From Erwinia sp. ErVv1 (lineage in GTDB: Bacteria > Pseudomonadota > Gammaproteobacteria > Enterobacterales > Enterobacteriaceae), in the NCBI RefSeq assembly GCF_900068895.1, contig NZ_CDPK01000013.1, positions 1,754 through 55,520 on the forward strand: DNA of 53,767 nucleotides, written 5' to 3'. The notes under the pieces were generated by a model that saw only the letters and a program-made list of their open reading frames with translations, searched no databases and was not told where the DNA came from. The translations under genes were made by a program, and so were the position numbers. Of the stretch, positions 8,878-17,552 are shown in pieces. Numbering within the stretch: position 1 is the stretch's first letter; each line of letters starts with the position of its first letter.

Positions 8878-9617
8878 TGGCGGCACAGCAGATTATCCAG
8901 GTGATTAACCCTAATACCAGCGCAGCCATGACCCACACTATCGCTCAGGCTGCAAGGGCCGTCGCGGCTTCTGAAACTACGATTGTCGCGGTCTGTCCCT
9001 CGCAGGGCGTGCCTTCTATTGAGGGGCATTTTGACGAAGCCGTTGCGGCTATTGGGGTGCTTGAGCAGATCAAGGCAGGCCGTGAACAGGGGGTTTCGGG
9101 GCACGTGATTGCCTGTTTTGGCGATCCGGGACTGCTGGCCGCACGAGAGCTGGCAAGCGGACCCGTGGTGGGTATTGCCGAAGCGTCGATGCATATGGCA
9201 ACGCTGATCGCCACGCGTTTTTCAATTGTGACGACGTTGCCGAGAACCGTCATCATCGCGCGACATTTGCTGCGTCAGTACGGTTTTGAGCATCATTGTA
9301 GCGCGGTGCACGCCATCGATCTGCCGGTGCTCACGCTTGAGGATGGCAGCGGGCTCGCGCAGGAAAAGGTGCGTGAACGTTGTATACAGGCGATGCAGCA
9401 GGACGGTAGCGGTGCCATTGTGCTGGGCTGCGGCGGCATGAGCAACCTCGCGCAGGCGCTGACGCGTGAATTGGGGATACCGGTTATCGACGGCGTCAGC
9501 GCAGCCGTAAAAATGGTGGAATCGCTGGTGGCACTGGGACTCTCCACCAGCAAACACGGTGATTTAGACTATCCGGTTCAGAAAAACCTGTCGGGTCAGT
9601 TTCAGCATCTAAACTAG
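8877..9617 (+). CDS. hpxA: Allantoin racemase (HpxA-like, Asp/Glu/hydantoin racemase family)
   Basis: A 246-aa cofactor-independent racemase. The two catalytic cysteines of the family are visible as Cys80 (IACFGDPG) and Cys185 (VLGCGGM), and the N-terminal strand VINPNTS is typical of hydantoin/allantoin racemases. Its start overlaps the hpxS stop (TAATG), which suggests coupled translation. Converting allantoin enantiomers lets the stereospecific allantoinase use the racemic mixture that forms spontaneously. A hydantoin racemase would look similar; the neighbouring PuuE-type allantoinase decides for allantoin. Confidence 0.85.
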   Translation: MAAQQIIQVINPNTSAAMTHTIAQAARAVAASETTIVAVCPSQGVPSIEGHFDEAVAAIGVLEQIKAGREQGVSGHVIACFGDPGLLAARELASGPVVGIAEASMHMATLIATRFSIVTTLPRTVIIARHLLRQYGFEHHCSAVHAIDLPVLTLEDGSGLAQEKVRERCIQAMQQDGSGAIVLGCGGMSNLAQALTRELGIPVIDGVSAAVKMVESLVALGLSTSKHGDLDYPVQKNLSGQFQHLN

Positions 9618-9649
9618 TGTTACGTCAGCCCGATAACAGGACTCCGACT

Positions 9650-10603
9650 ATGAGTGATGTCAGCGATAAAAAAGAGTACGGTTTTAATAAAAACTATCCT
9701 CGCGACCTGCGCGGCTATGCGGGCCATCCTCCGCATGCGGCCTGGCCGGATCAGGCAAAGATCGCCGTACAGTTTGTGCTGAACTACGAAGAAGGCGCGG
9801 AAAATAACGTACTGCACGGCGACACCGGTTCCGAGCAGTTTCTCTCGGATATTATCGGTGCGGCGAGCTATCCTGAGCGCCATATGTCGATGGACTCACT
9901 TTACGAATATGGCTCACGCGCGGGTTTCTGGCGCATCCATAATGAGTTCCAAAAGCGCGGCCTTCCGCTAACGGTATTCGGCGTGGCGATGGCGCTGGCG
10001 CGACACCCTGAAATTGTAGAAGCCATCAGGGAGGCGGATTACGACGTGGTAAGCCATGGCTGGCGCTGGATCCATTATCAGGCGATGGATGCCAAAACCG
10101 AACGCCAGCATATGCAACAGGCGGTCGATACGCTGACCGATCTGTTTGGTAAAGCGCCCACCGGCTGGTACACCGGTCGGGACAGCCCCAATACGCGCAG
10201 GCTGGTGGTCGAGCAGGGCTGTTTTACCTACGATAGCGATTATTACGGGGACGATCTGCCGTTCTGGACTCAGGTCACCTGTCAGGATGGTACTGTAAAA
10301 CCCCACCTGGTCATTCCCTATACCCTGGAAACCAATGATATGCGTTTTGCCACGCCGCAGGGATTCAATACGGCGGAACAGTTCTATACCTATCTTAAGG
10401 ACAGCTTTGACGTCCTTTATGAAGAGGGTGAGACATCACCGAAGATGCTCTCCATCGGTATGCACTGTCGCCTGCTGGGGCGGCCCGGGCGCTTCAAAGC
10501 GCTACAGCGTTTCCTGGACTATATCCAGCAGCATGAAAGGGTGTGGATTTGTACCCGGCAGCAGATTGCCGAACACTGGATAACCACGCATCCTCAGCCC
10601 TGA
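9650..10603 (+). CDS. hpxB: Allantoinase, PuuE type (HpxB)
   Basis: This 317-aa enzyme is a polysaccharide-deacetylase (NodB-fold) homologue of the PuuE family, which opens the allantoin ring to allantoate and is unrelated to the metal-dependent AllB allantoinase. Characteristic stretches are YPRDLRGYAGHPPHAAWP near the N-terminus, VSHGWRWI near 140 and TGWYTGRDSPNTRR near 175. The ATG at 9650 with AGGA upstream is chosen; an upstream GTG at 9617 overlapping the hpxA stop is less likely. No allantoate-degrading enzyme is encoded next to it, so the pathway must continue elsewhere. Confidence 0.88.
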   Translation: MSDVSDKKEYGFNKNYPRDLRGYAGHPPHAAWPDQAKIAVQFVLNYEEGAENNVLHGDTGSEQFLSDIIGAASYPERHMSMDSLYEYGSRAGFWRIHNEFQKRGLPLTVFGVAMALARHPEIVEAIREADYDVVSHGWRWIHYQAMDAKTERQHMQQAVDTLTDLFGKAPTGWYTGRDSPNTRRLVVEQGCFTYDSDYYGDDLPFWTQVTCQDGTVKPHLVIPYTLETNDMRFATPQGFNTAEQFYTYLKDSFDVLYEEGETSPKMLSIGMHCRLLGRPGRFKALQRFLDYIQQHERVWICTRQQIAEHWITTHPQP

Positions 10604-10913
10604 TTGGCCGCCGCCTGGCGACGCCGCCCAACACTGCGCGACCTCTGAATGATTCCTGGTGATACTTTCCCCGGTTCCGTCTGGATCCGGGGCGTAAACG
10701 ATGCAGGCTGCATACAGTTGCAGTTAAATTGCATAAATAAGGCTAATAGAAAGATATTTATTTTTAAAATTTATTAAAATATAAATAATTCAACAGGTTG
10801 TATGGAACCTTATCAGGCGGGAAATTCACCCCATTGCTTGAACCCGTAAACGAAAAGTGCCATCATTAGCCTATACTCTGTTAGCCATCACCATCTTCTC
10901 CTGAGGCCCTGCC
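10604..10913 (+). promoter_or_regulatory. Gene-free stretch upstream of speC, with a possible -10
   Basis: No protein gene is seen. An imperfect hairpin (CCCCGG at 10669-10674 with CCGGGG at 10687-10692) may end the hpx transcript but lacks a T run. About 10735-10800 is very A+T-rich. TATACT at 10872-10877 is a good -10 for the speC leader transcript, but no convincing -35 lies at the correct spacing, so activation by a protein is possible. Confidence 0.4.
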
Positions 10914-11021
10914 ATGAAAGGTTTTATGCTGAATACCAGCATCACACCACCTCTTTCAGCATCATGTGCGTGCCGCTCCGTTAGCCACAACTCATTGAAC
11001 ACATCGCTCACCATGCGGTGA
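10914..11021 (+). CDS. Candidate 35-aa leader peptide upstream of ornithine decarboxylase
   Basis: An ATG with GAGG seven bases upstream opens a 35-codon frame that ends in Met-Arg-stop at 11021, about 190 bp before speC. The peptide contains two Cys, several Ser and Thr, and an Arg directly before the stop. In enteric speF, a 34-aa leader (SpeFL) that also ends in Arg senses ornithine by stalling the ribosome. The two peptides are not similar in sequence as far as I recall, so the shared length, place and C-terminal Arg are only suggestive. A strong hairpin follows 25 bases later. Confidence 0.4.
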   Translation: MKGFMLNTSITPPLSASCACRSVSHNSLNTSLTMR

Positions 11022-11045
11022 AGCTTTCGTACGCTTGACTACGGC

Positions 11046-11082
11046 CATCAGTAAAAACAGGCGTGACCTGATTTTACTGATG
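11046..11082 (+). promoter_or_regulatory. Strong hairpin in the speC 5' region
   Basis: CATCAGTAAAA pairs over 11 bp with TTTTACTGATG. Inside, after one A-A mismatch, CAGG pairs with CCTG around a CGTGA loop. No T run follows, so it is not a plain intrinsic terminator. Its position between the leader frame and speC suggests a control structure for Rho, RNase or ribosome-stalling regulation. Confidence 0.55.
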
Positions 11083-11211
11083 TCTGTTGGTCGAAGCGGG
11101 ATCCGTTCTGCTGATAACCGACCTGACATTTCCGCCGGGTGAAGGTCTTTGCCTTTTCCTATTGCTGTGCCTCTGGCACCCACTCATCCTTGACCGCTGG
11201 GGATTTGTGTT

Positions 11212-13356
11212 ATGACACCACTGAAAATTGCAGCCAGCACGACTGTGGCTATCCACCTCCAGACCGGACGCGAAGTCGTCACCCTGGATAATACTGACTT
11301 TACCGATGTGGCTGCGGTGGTCGTCTCCGTTTCCGATTCGCGCAGCGGCGTGCTGAAGCTGCTTAAGCTTACCGGCTTTAACCTGCCGGTATTTATTGCG
11401 CTGGATGATGCCGGACAGGCGCAGGATCTGCCCGAAGTAACCGGTCTGCTTACCGGGGCGGACACCGATGCATCGCTGCTGGAGGCAGCCGCCGCGGATT
11501 ATCAGGCACGACTGCTGCCGCCTTTTTTCCAGACGCTGACCAAGTATGTCGCGATGGATAACACCACCTTTGCCTGCCCTGGCCATCAGGGCGGCGCATT
11601 CTTCAAAAAACACCCGGCGGGACGCCAGTTCTATGATTTTTTCGGCGAGAATCTCTTCCGCGCCGATATGTGCAACGCCGATGTGAAGCTCGGCGACCTG
11701 CTGATCCACGAAGGGTCGGCCAAGCATGCGCAGAAATTTGCCGCCCGCGTTTTTAACGCGGACAAAACCTACTTCGTATTAAACGGTACCTCCAGCGCCA
11801 ATAAAGTGGTGACCAATGCGCTGCTGACCCGGGGCGATTTAGTGCTGTTCGATCGTAATAATCACAAATCGAACCATCATGGTGCGCTGATTCAGGCCGG
11901 TGCGACACCGGTTTATCTGGAAACGGCCCGCAATCCGTTTGGCTTTATTGGTGGTATCGATGCGCACTGCTTCAGTGAAGACTACCTGCGCAGACAGATC
12001 AAAGAGGCTGCGCCGGAGCGGGAAAATGACGCGCGTCCGTTCCGCCTTGCGGTGATCCAGCTGGGCACCTATGACGGCACCGTCTACAACGCCCGGAAGG
12101 TGATCGACAGCATTGGCCACCTGTGCGACTACATCCTTTTCGACTCAGCCTGGGTAGGTTATGAGCAGTTTATTCCGGTCATGGCGGCCTGTTCACCGCT
12201 GCTGCTTGAACTGAACGAAAACGACCCCGGCATTTTTGTCACTCAGTCCGTGCATAAACAGCAGGCGGGCTTTTCTCAGACCTCACAGATCCATAAAAAA
12301 GATAATCATATTCGCGGGCAGCAGCGCTTTTGCAGCCATAAACGCCTGAACAATGCCTTTATGCTTCATGCCTCCACCAGCCCGTTTTACCCACTGTTTG
12401 CGGCGCTGGATATCAACGCTAAAATGCATCAGGGTGAAGCCGGGCGTCGGTTATGGCACGAATGCGTGACGCTGGGGATTGAGGCGCGGAAGGCGATACT
12501 CGCCAGCTGCGAGATGATAAAGCCCTTTATTCCTGACGAAGTGGATGGGCGGCCCTGGCAGGATGCGCCGACGGAAACCATCGCGAAAGACGTGCGCTAT
12601 TTTAGCTTTGCCCCGCGCGCCGCCTGGCATGGGTTTATGGGGTATGAGAAAGATCAGTATCTGGTGGATCCCTGTAAGCTGCTGCTCACCACGCCGGGGA
12701 TTGACGCCGCCAGCGGGCGCTACGCCGCCTTCGGTATTCCTGCCACCATTTTGGCAAACTATCTGCGTGAGAACGGCGTGGTGCCGGAAAAATGCGATCT
12801 CAATTCGATTCTGTTTCTGCTCACCCCGGCGGAGAGTCGCGAGAAAATGGCGCGGCTGGTTTCAAAACTGGTGCAGTTTGAACAGCATATCAGGGAGGAT
12901 GCGCTGCTGCGGGATGTACTGCCGACCATCTACCGTAAAAATGCCGCCCGCTATGAAGGGTATACGCTGCGTCGTCTGTGTCAGGAGATGCACGAGCTGT
13001 ACGTCAGCTATGAGGTGAAGGATCTGCAGAAAGCGATGTTCCGCCAGGAGAGTCTGCCGAAGGTGGTAATGAATCCGCAGGATGCCAACAGAGAGTTCAT
13101 TCGCGGCAACGTTGAGCTGGTGCCGATTGCTCAGGCCGCAGGACGAATTGCCGCGGAAGGCGCACTCCCTTATCCCCCGGGGGTGCTGTGTGTCGTTCCG
13201 GGCGAAGTGTGGGGCGGGGCGGTACAGCGTTACTTCCTGGCGCTACAGGAGGGGCTGAATCTGCTGCCGGGCTTTTCGCCCGAGCTACAGGGGGTGTATG
13301 CCGAAGCGGACGAGCAGGGCATTAAACATCTTTATGGCTATATGATAAACGCCTGA
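11212..13356 (+). CDS. speC: Ornithine decarboxylase (SpeC type)
   Basis: A 714-aa PLP enzyme (fold type I, prokaryotic Orn/Lys/Arg decarboxylase) that makes putrescine from ornithine. It has an N-terminal receiver-like wing domain (1-105), the core with DSAW at 311-314 and the PLP lysine Lys349 in SVHKQ, and the C-terminal domain ending in LYGYMINA. The N-terminus (DNTDFTDVAAVV) and C-terminus resemble the constitutive E. coli SpeC (711 aa) more than SpeF, and no potE follows. In E. coli, speC lies close to mltC-yggX-mutY, which are nearby here too. The long leader upstream suggests post-transcriptional control. Confidence 0.92.
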   Translation: MTPLKIAASTTVAIHLQTGREVVTLDNTDFTDVAAVVVSVSDSRSGVLKLLKLTGFNLPVFIALDDAGQAQDLPEVTGLLTGADTDASLLEAAAADYQARLLPPFFQTLTKYVAMDNTTFACPGHQGGAFFKKHPAGRQFYDFFGENLFRADMCNADVKLGDLLIHEGSAKHAQKFAARVFNADKTYFVLNGTSSANKVVTNALLTRGDLVLFDRNNHKSNHHGALIQAGATPVYLETARNPFGFIGGIDAHCFSEDYLRRQIKEAAPERENDARPFRLAVIQLGTYDGTVYNARKVIDSIGHLCDYILFDSAWVGYEQFIPVMAACSPLLLELNENDPGIFVTQSVHKQQAGFSQTSQIHKKDNHIRGQQRFCSHKRLNNAFMLHASTSPFYPLFAALDINAKMHQGEAGRRLWHECVTLGIEARKAILASCEMIKPFIPDEVDGRPWQDAPTETIAKDVRYFSFAPRAAWHGFMGYEKDQYLVDPCKLLLTTPGIDAASGRYAAFGIPATILANYLRENGVVPEKCDLNSILFLLTPAESREKMARLVSKLVQFEQHIREDALLRDVLPTIYRKNAARYEGYTLRRLCQEMHELYVSYEVKDLQKAMFRQESLPKVVMNPQDANREFIRGNVELVPIAQAAGRIAAEGALPYPPGVLCVVPGEVWGGAVQRYFLALQEGLNLLPGFSPELQGVYAEADEQGIKHLYGYMINA

Positions 13357-13361
13357 CGTGT

Positions 13362-13392
13362 TAACAGGAGCCGGCTTTACCGGCTCCTGTTA
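13362..13392. terminator. Hairpin between convergent speC and tetR-type gene
   Basis: A perfect 13-bp stem (TAACAGGAGCCGG and its complement) with loop CTTTA lies between the two stop codons. Only two T follow on each side. The strength of the stem makes a bidirectional terminator likely. Confidence 0.7.
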
Positions 13393-13396
13393 CGCG

Positions 13397-14047
13397 TTAA
13401 GAGGCCGCCAGCGTGCCGGATTCTTCGCGTGCCTGGCGGACAATAGCTTTGGCAATCCATTTGCCAATGTCCTCCAGCTGCTTATCATCGCAGCCCCAGA
13501 TATCCTTCATCACCAGAAAGATCTCCGATCCGTAAACCAGCGACAGCGCCTGAATCACGCGCTCCACCATCTCGGGTGGCAGTTCGCCGTTAAGGGGTTC
13601 GACCACGTGTGCCAATAGCGCCTTGCGATTCCCCCTGACCAGTTTCTCTTTGCCAGGCTTGCTGAACGACTGTGACTGTGCCCACTGCGTCAGTGAAAGA
13701 TGCAGGGCCGCGCGCAGCGTTCCTTCATGCTGTAACATCCGTGGAAAGGCGAAGGTCAGCAATTCATCAATACGCTCGCTGGCTTCCGTACGCGTGGGAC
13801 GCCAGCTTTTCATCGGACTCAGGGTTTCAGTGACGATGGCGGAAACCAGCGCACTCTGCGTCGGAAAATAACGATAGGCGGTCGCGCGGGAGAGCTGGGC
13901 CTCCTGCGCCACTTCCGTAATGGATGGAAATGCGCCGTTGTCGAACATTCTCATGGCTGTTTCGATCAATAAGCGACGCGTTCTGGCACGTGTGGCGGTC
14001 AATGACTTAACACCAGCGGGATCCCTTTGCTCCACAAAAAACCTCAT
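13397..14047 (-). CDS. TetR/AcrR-family transcriptional regulator
   Basis: A 216-aa protein with an N-terminal TetR helix-turn-helix at about 22-68 (ITEVAQEAQLSRATAYRYFP) and a variable helical C-terminal ligand domain. The ligand is unknown. It is divergent from the Tm-1-like/PEP-hydrolase-like operon across a 271-bp region with inverted and direct repeats, so it is very probably the local repressor of that operon. It sits where E. coli carries nupG, between speC and mltC. Confidence 0.85.
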   Translation of the reverse strand: MRFFVEQRDPAGVKSLTATRARTRRLLIETAMRMFDNGAFPSITEVAQEAQLSRATAYRYFPTQSALVSAIVTETLSPMKSWRPTRTEASERIDELLTFAFPRMLQHEGTLRAALHLSLTQWAQSQSFSKPGKEKLVRGNRKALLAHVVEPLNGELPPEMVERVIQALSLVYGSEIFLVMKDIWGCDDKQLEDIGKWIAKAIVRQAREESGTLAAS

Positions 14048-14062
14048 ATTTACGGTTAATTC

Positions 14063-14079
14063 TGCTTGTTATTCAAGCA
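14063..14079. promoter_or_regulatory. Candidate TetR-type operator
   Basis: The inverted repeat TGCTTG-N5-CAAGCA begins 16 bp upstream of the regulator start, where an autorepression site would be expected. A further ACAAG half-site follows at once (TTGACAAG). Binding is inferred only. Confidence 0.4.
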
Positions 14080-14184
14080 ATTGACAAGAGACGTGCCGGG
14101 TAACGACGTCATCTCCCACCTGACCCAAAGCATAGGCCCGTTAGTAGTTTAGCTAACATCTTCGTGAGACGCACATTCCATTCA

Positions 14185-14211
14185 ATTGATTTACCATTGA
14201 TTTAAGTGATA
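14185..14211. promoter_or_regulatory. Phased direct repeats upstream of the Tm-1-like operon
   Basis: ATTGATTTA occurs twice, at 14185 and 14196, 11 bp or one helical turn apart. It is followed by AAGTGATA at 14204, which recurs at 14292. CTGTTATC (14212) and GATAACAG (14296) form a long-range inverted pair bracketing the likely promoter. These could be binding sites for the divergent TetR protein or another regulator. Confidence 0.35.
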
Positions 14212-14318
14212 CTGTTATCTCATAGCGTCGAATATGAGCATGTCTTAGTGGTTATTTGCGTTAAATTGTCGTCTAATCAAGTCTTTAATTGAAGTGATAA
14301 CAGGGTGTTGTTACGACT

Positions 14319-15539
14319 ATGAATAAAATATCAGGTTTTGTCTATGCCGTCGCAACGGCAGATACTAAAGGAAGGGAACTGTTTTATGTCAGCAGGGCCG
14401 TGGCTAAAACCGGTGTTAGAGTGGTTACGGTAGATTTGTCGACGCAAACGGGTCAGGCCCCGTCGACCGCTGATTTCCCACCGGAGCTGATTGCTGATTT
14501 TCATCCCGATGGCCGGGATGCCGTTTTCTGCGGCGATCGGGGAAAAGCAATTGACGCAATGGCACTGGCATTTACGCGTTTTCTCAGCAAGCGCAGCGAC
14601 CTGCTGGGCGTTATTGGCCTGGGAGGATCGGGAGGGACGGCATTAATCACGCCGGCGATGCAATCTTTGCCTGTGGGGGTGCCTAAAGTGATGGTCTCCA
14701 CCATGGCTTCCGGCGATATCTCTGGCTATATCGGATCCAGCGACATCAGCATGCTCTATTCGGTCACCGATGTGGCGGGGCTGAATCGCATTTCTCGTCG
14801 GGTGTTAAGCAATGCCGCCCATCAGATAGCCGGAGCGGTGCTCTTTGATGAAGAGGAGGAAAATGCAGGCAAACCCGCGCTTGGGCTGACGATGTTCGGC
14901 GTAACCACCGGATGTATACAGCAGGTGAGTGATGAGCTGGAGTCGGACTATGATTGTCTGGTTTTCCATGCAACCGGCAGCGGCGGCAATGCGATGGAAA
15001 AACTGACCGACAGCCGTATGCTTTCAGGCCTGCTCGATCTGACCACGACTGAAGTGTGCGATCTGCTATTCGGTGGGGTACTGGCGTGTGCCCCGACGCG
15101 TTTTGATGCACTGATCAAAACCGGTGTCCCCTGCGTTATGTCCTGTGGGGCACTGGATATGGTTAACTTTGGCCCGGCCTCGACGGTGCCAGAGAAATAC
15201 GCCGACCGGCTTTTTTATCACCATAACGCCCAGGTAACGCTGATGCGTACCACGCCTGCGGAAAACGTGGCGATGGCAAAATGGATCGCGGCGAAATTAA
15301 ACCGCTGTCAGGGCGATCTGACGTTCCTGATCCCGGCAGGCGGGTTTTCTGCGCTGGATCGGGAAGGAGAGCCATTCTGGTCTCCGGAGGCCGATCTGGC
15401 CTTTACCACCACCCTGGAAGCTGAGCTGCTGCAAACCGAACGCCGCAGGATAATTCATCTTCCATGGAATATTAACGATCCACAATTTGCCCGGGCCGCG
15501 GTTAAACATTTTCGCGCCCTCGCTGAAAAGGAGTTCTGA
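14319..15539 (+). CDS. Tm-1-like ATP-binding domain protein (UPF0261)
   Basis: A 406-aa protein of the UPF0261/Tm-1 N-terminal family. Conserved family stretches are ATADTKG at 12-18, the glycine loop GLGGSGGT at 100-107 and STMASGD at 127-133. In plants this domain is the N-terminal half of Tm-1, the tomato protein that blocks tobamovirus RNA replication; the cellular function in bacteria is not known. The stop overlaps the start of the next gene (TGATG), so the two are translationally coupled. The ribosome site (ACAGGG) is rather distant from the ATG. Confidence 0.88.
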   Translation: MNKISGFVYAVATADTKGRELFYVSRAVAKTGVRVVTVDLSTQTGQAPSTADFPPELIADFHPDGRDAVFCGDRGKAIDAMALAFTRFLSKRSDLLGVIGLGGSGGTALITPAMQSLPVGVPKVMVSTMASGDISGYIGSSDISMLYSVTDVAGLNRISRRVLSNAAHQIAGAVLFDEEEENAGKPALGLTMFGVTTGCIQQVSDELESDYDCLVFHATGSGGNAMEKLTDSRMLSGLLDLTTTEVCDLLFGGVLACAPTRFDALIKTGVPCVMSCGALDMVNFGPASTVPEKYADRLFYHHNAQVTLMRTTPAENVAMAKWIAAKLNRCQGDLTFLIPAGGFSALDREGEPFWSPEADLAFTTTLEAELLQTERRRIIHLPWNINDPQFARAAVKHFRALAEKEF

Positions 15540-16369
15540 TGATGGCTTTTACACGACAGGAAATACTCACAAAATTTAACGATATGATTGCGCGCCGCGA
15601 GCCAATAGTGGGCGGTGGCGCGGGAACGGGACTATCAGCCAAGTGCGAAGAGGCGGGTGGCATTGATCTGATCGTTATTTACAACTCTGGCCGTTATCGC
15701 ATGGCCGGACGGGGTTCGCTGGCGGGGCTGCTTGCATACGGAAATGCCAATGAGATCGTGGTCGACATGGCGAAGGAAGTCCTGCCGGTGGTGAAGAAAA
15801 CCCCGGTGCTGGCCGGCGTGAACGGCACCGATCCCTTCTGTCAGTTCGATCGCTTTCTGGACGAGCTGAAGGCGCTGGGCTTTTCAGGCGTACAGAACTT
15901 CCCAACCGTCGGCCTGATTGACGGCAACTTCCGCGCTAATCTCGAAGAGACGGGCATGGGCTACGGGCTGGAGGTGGAGATGATCCGCCTTGCGCATCAG
16001 AAGGGGATGCTGACCACGCCCTATATTTTCAGCGCGGACGATGCCAGGGCAATGACCGGGGCAGGAGCCGACATTGTGGTTGCCCATATGGGGCTGACAA
16101 CCGGTGGGAATATTGGTGCGGAAACGGCCTTTACCTTAGCCGACTGCGTACCGCTGATTAATCAGTGGGCAGAGGCCGCAAAAGCGGTCAGGCAGGACGT
16201 GATCCTGCTGTGTCACGGCGGTCCTATCGCCACGCCGGAGGATGCGCAGTACATTCTGCAAAACTGCCCGCTGTGCGACGGTTTTTACGGTGCCAGCTCA
16301 ATGGAACGTCTGCCAACCGAGGTGGCACTGACTGAAACCACCCGGAAATTCAAAGAGCTGGTTCGGTAA
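15539..16369 (+). CDS. Phosphoenolpyruvate-hydrolase-like TIM-barrel protein
   Basis: This 276-aa protein belongs to the TIM-barrel family annotated as PEP hydrolase (related to the PEP mutase/isocitrate lyase group). Conserved segments are [12 protein letters not shown] at 24-35, [19 protein letters not shown] near 47-65 and AGVNGTDPF at 92-100. AAGGAG stands before the overlapping start codons. The same domain forms the C-terminal half of plant Tm-1, so the pair here corresponds to the two halves of one plant protein and probably acts as a complex or in consecutive steps. The reaction is unproven. Confidence 0.87.
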   Translation: MMAFTRQEILTKFNDMIARREPIVGGGAGTGLSAKCEEAGGIDLIVIYNSGRYRMAGRGSLAGLLAYGNANEIVVDMAKEVLPVVKKTPVLAGVNGTDPFCQFDRFLDELKALGFSGVQNFPTVGLIDGNFRANLEETGMGYGLEVEMIRLAHQKGMLTTPYIFSADDARAMTGAGADIVVAHMGLTTGGNIGAETAFTLADCVPLINQWAEAAKAVRQDVILLCHGGPIATPEDAQYILQNCPLCDGFYGASSMERLPTEVALTETTRKFKELVR

Positions 16370-16390
16370 GCTGCGGGTACAGGAAACAAC

Positions 16391-16416
16391 GCGGCGGGTG
16401 CAAACCACGCCGCCGC
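16391..16416. terminator. GC-rich hairpin between convergent genes
   Basis: GCGGCGG pairs perfectly with CCGCCGC across an 11-nt loop, between the TIM-barrel gene and mltC. There is no T run, so termination is only likely. Confidence 0.4.
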
Positions 16417-16421
16417 GCATG

Positions 16422-17501
16422 TTAATAGCGGTGATAACCCTTCTGCGCGTTGCTGACCTTATACAGGTAGCGGCGGGACTCGGCAGAGGGGTGATTCGTC
16501 GCCAGCGTCTGGTAAACCTGGGAAGGGGACATGCTGTTAATCGTGCTAAACGCCCGATTTTTGTCGCTTGAAAATACCCGCAGCACGCTTCCTGCGCCAC
16601 CATTGTAAGCGGTAATCACCGCATAGCGCCGCGAGACAGGATCGTTAATGCCTGCCAGATAGCTTCCCTGTAGCAGCGACAGATAGGCCGTACCGGCATC
16701 AATATTGTTCTCCGGATCCAGCAGGTAGCTGCGGCTAGGCTTGCCCCATTTCCCCTTCATGCGGAACACGTCCACCCCGGCGGTATGCTGTACTACCTGC
16801 ATCAGGCCAAGCGCATCAGCGTGGCTCACGGCGTAGGGGTTGAAGCTCGATTCAATCTGCATGATCGCCAGGATTAGCGACTGATCGACGCCATATTTCG
16901 CTGCGGCTTCACGCACCAGCGGGAGATATTTATGCGCGCGCTTATCCAGATGGTTAGGCACCATCGGGATGGTGACCGACCAGATCACGTGCAGGCCGGA
17001 AGTGCGGCGCTGAAGCTTATTCTGAATCAGGTAGTCGGCGAAGCTGGCTGCGCGTCCCTGCCAGCGTATGGCCTGCCCGGCGTTGTCCAGCACCTGCCCG
17101 TAAAGCAGCGGCTCTTTACCGAGCTGGATGTCATTCGCGTCCGAGTAGAGATCGACGTTACCCGGATCTTCCCCGATCAAAAGCGTGGTGATAATTGCCT
17201 GACGCAGGCTGGCCATCGGATCGGTTCCGGCGATGGTCTCAATGGTGATGGAACCCGCGTCAAAGTTAATATGGCTGCGCGTGTAATATTGATCGCTGTA
17301 TTTTACGTAGTCCTTTGGACCGGCGATCAGTACCTCGTTAATGCCCCAAATATTCTCAATATTATGGGCAAACTGGCCCATTAAAATATCGAATCCATTC
17401 GTGTCCTTAACCCATTCTTCATGAAAAATGGGCTTTTTGTTGCTGGAGCAGGAAATCAACAACGGTGCAATCACCAGCAGGCCGATCAGTTTCTTATTCA
17501 T
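16422..17501 (-). CDS. mltC: Membrane-bound lytic murein transglycosylase C
   Basis: A 359-aa outer-membrane lipoprotein, exactly the E. coli length. Lipobox LISC has Cys18; a DUF3393 domain follows to about 190, then the lytic transglycosylase domain with catalytic Glu217 in [10 protein letters not shown] and the ALGLMQ motif. It degrades peptidoglycan and releases 1,6-anhydromuropeptides. The order mutY-yggX-mltC on one strand is that of E. coli. A small hairpin separates it from yggX. Confidence 0.96.
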   Translation of the reverse strand: MNKKLIGLLVIAPLLISCSSNKKPIFHEEWVKDTNGFDILMGQFAHNIENIWGINEVLIAGPKDYVKYSDQYYTRSHINFDAGSITIETIAGTDPMASLRQAIITTLLIGEDPGNVDLYSDANDIQLGKEPLLYGQVLDNAGQAIRWQGRAASFADYLIQNKLQRRTSGLHVIWSVTIPMVPNHLDKRAHKYLPLVREAAAKYGVDQSLILAIMQIESSFNPYAVSHADALGLMQVVQHTAGVDVFRMKGKWGKPSRSYLLDPENNIDAGTAYLSLLQGSYLAGINDPVSRRYAVITAYNGGAGSVLRVFSSDKNRAFSTINSMSPSQVYQTLATNHPSAESRRYLYKVSNAQKGYHRY

Positions 17502-17527
17502 TTTGTCGTGCTACGCCCAAATTGAGA

Positions 17528-17547
17528 GGGCCTCATCTTTGAGGCCC
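17528..17547 (-). promoter_or_regulatory. Intercistronic hairpin between yggX and mltC
   Basis: An 8-bp perfect stem GGGCCTCA with a 4-nt loop lies in the 51-bp gap. It could stabilise the upstream mutY-yggX message or reduce readthrough into mltC. Confidence 0.5.
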
Positions 17548-17552
17548 AACGA

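Noticed and set aside
11080-11142. 20-codon frame inside the speC leader (ATG at 11080)
   Set aside because: No ribosome site; the ATG lies within the 3' arm of the hairpin.
11074-11727. 217-codon minus-strand frame over the speC 5' end
   Set aside because: Antisense shadow of speC and its leader; no ribosome site or family match.
11212-13356. Assignment of the ornithine decarboxylase as inducible SpeF
   Set aside because: N- and C-terminal sequences fit SpeC better, potE is absent, and the gene lies near mltC-mutY as speC does in E. coli.
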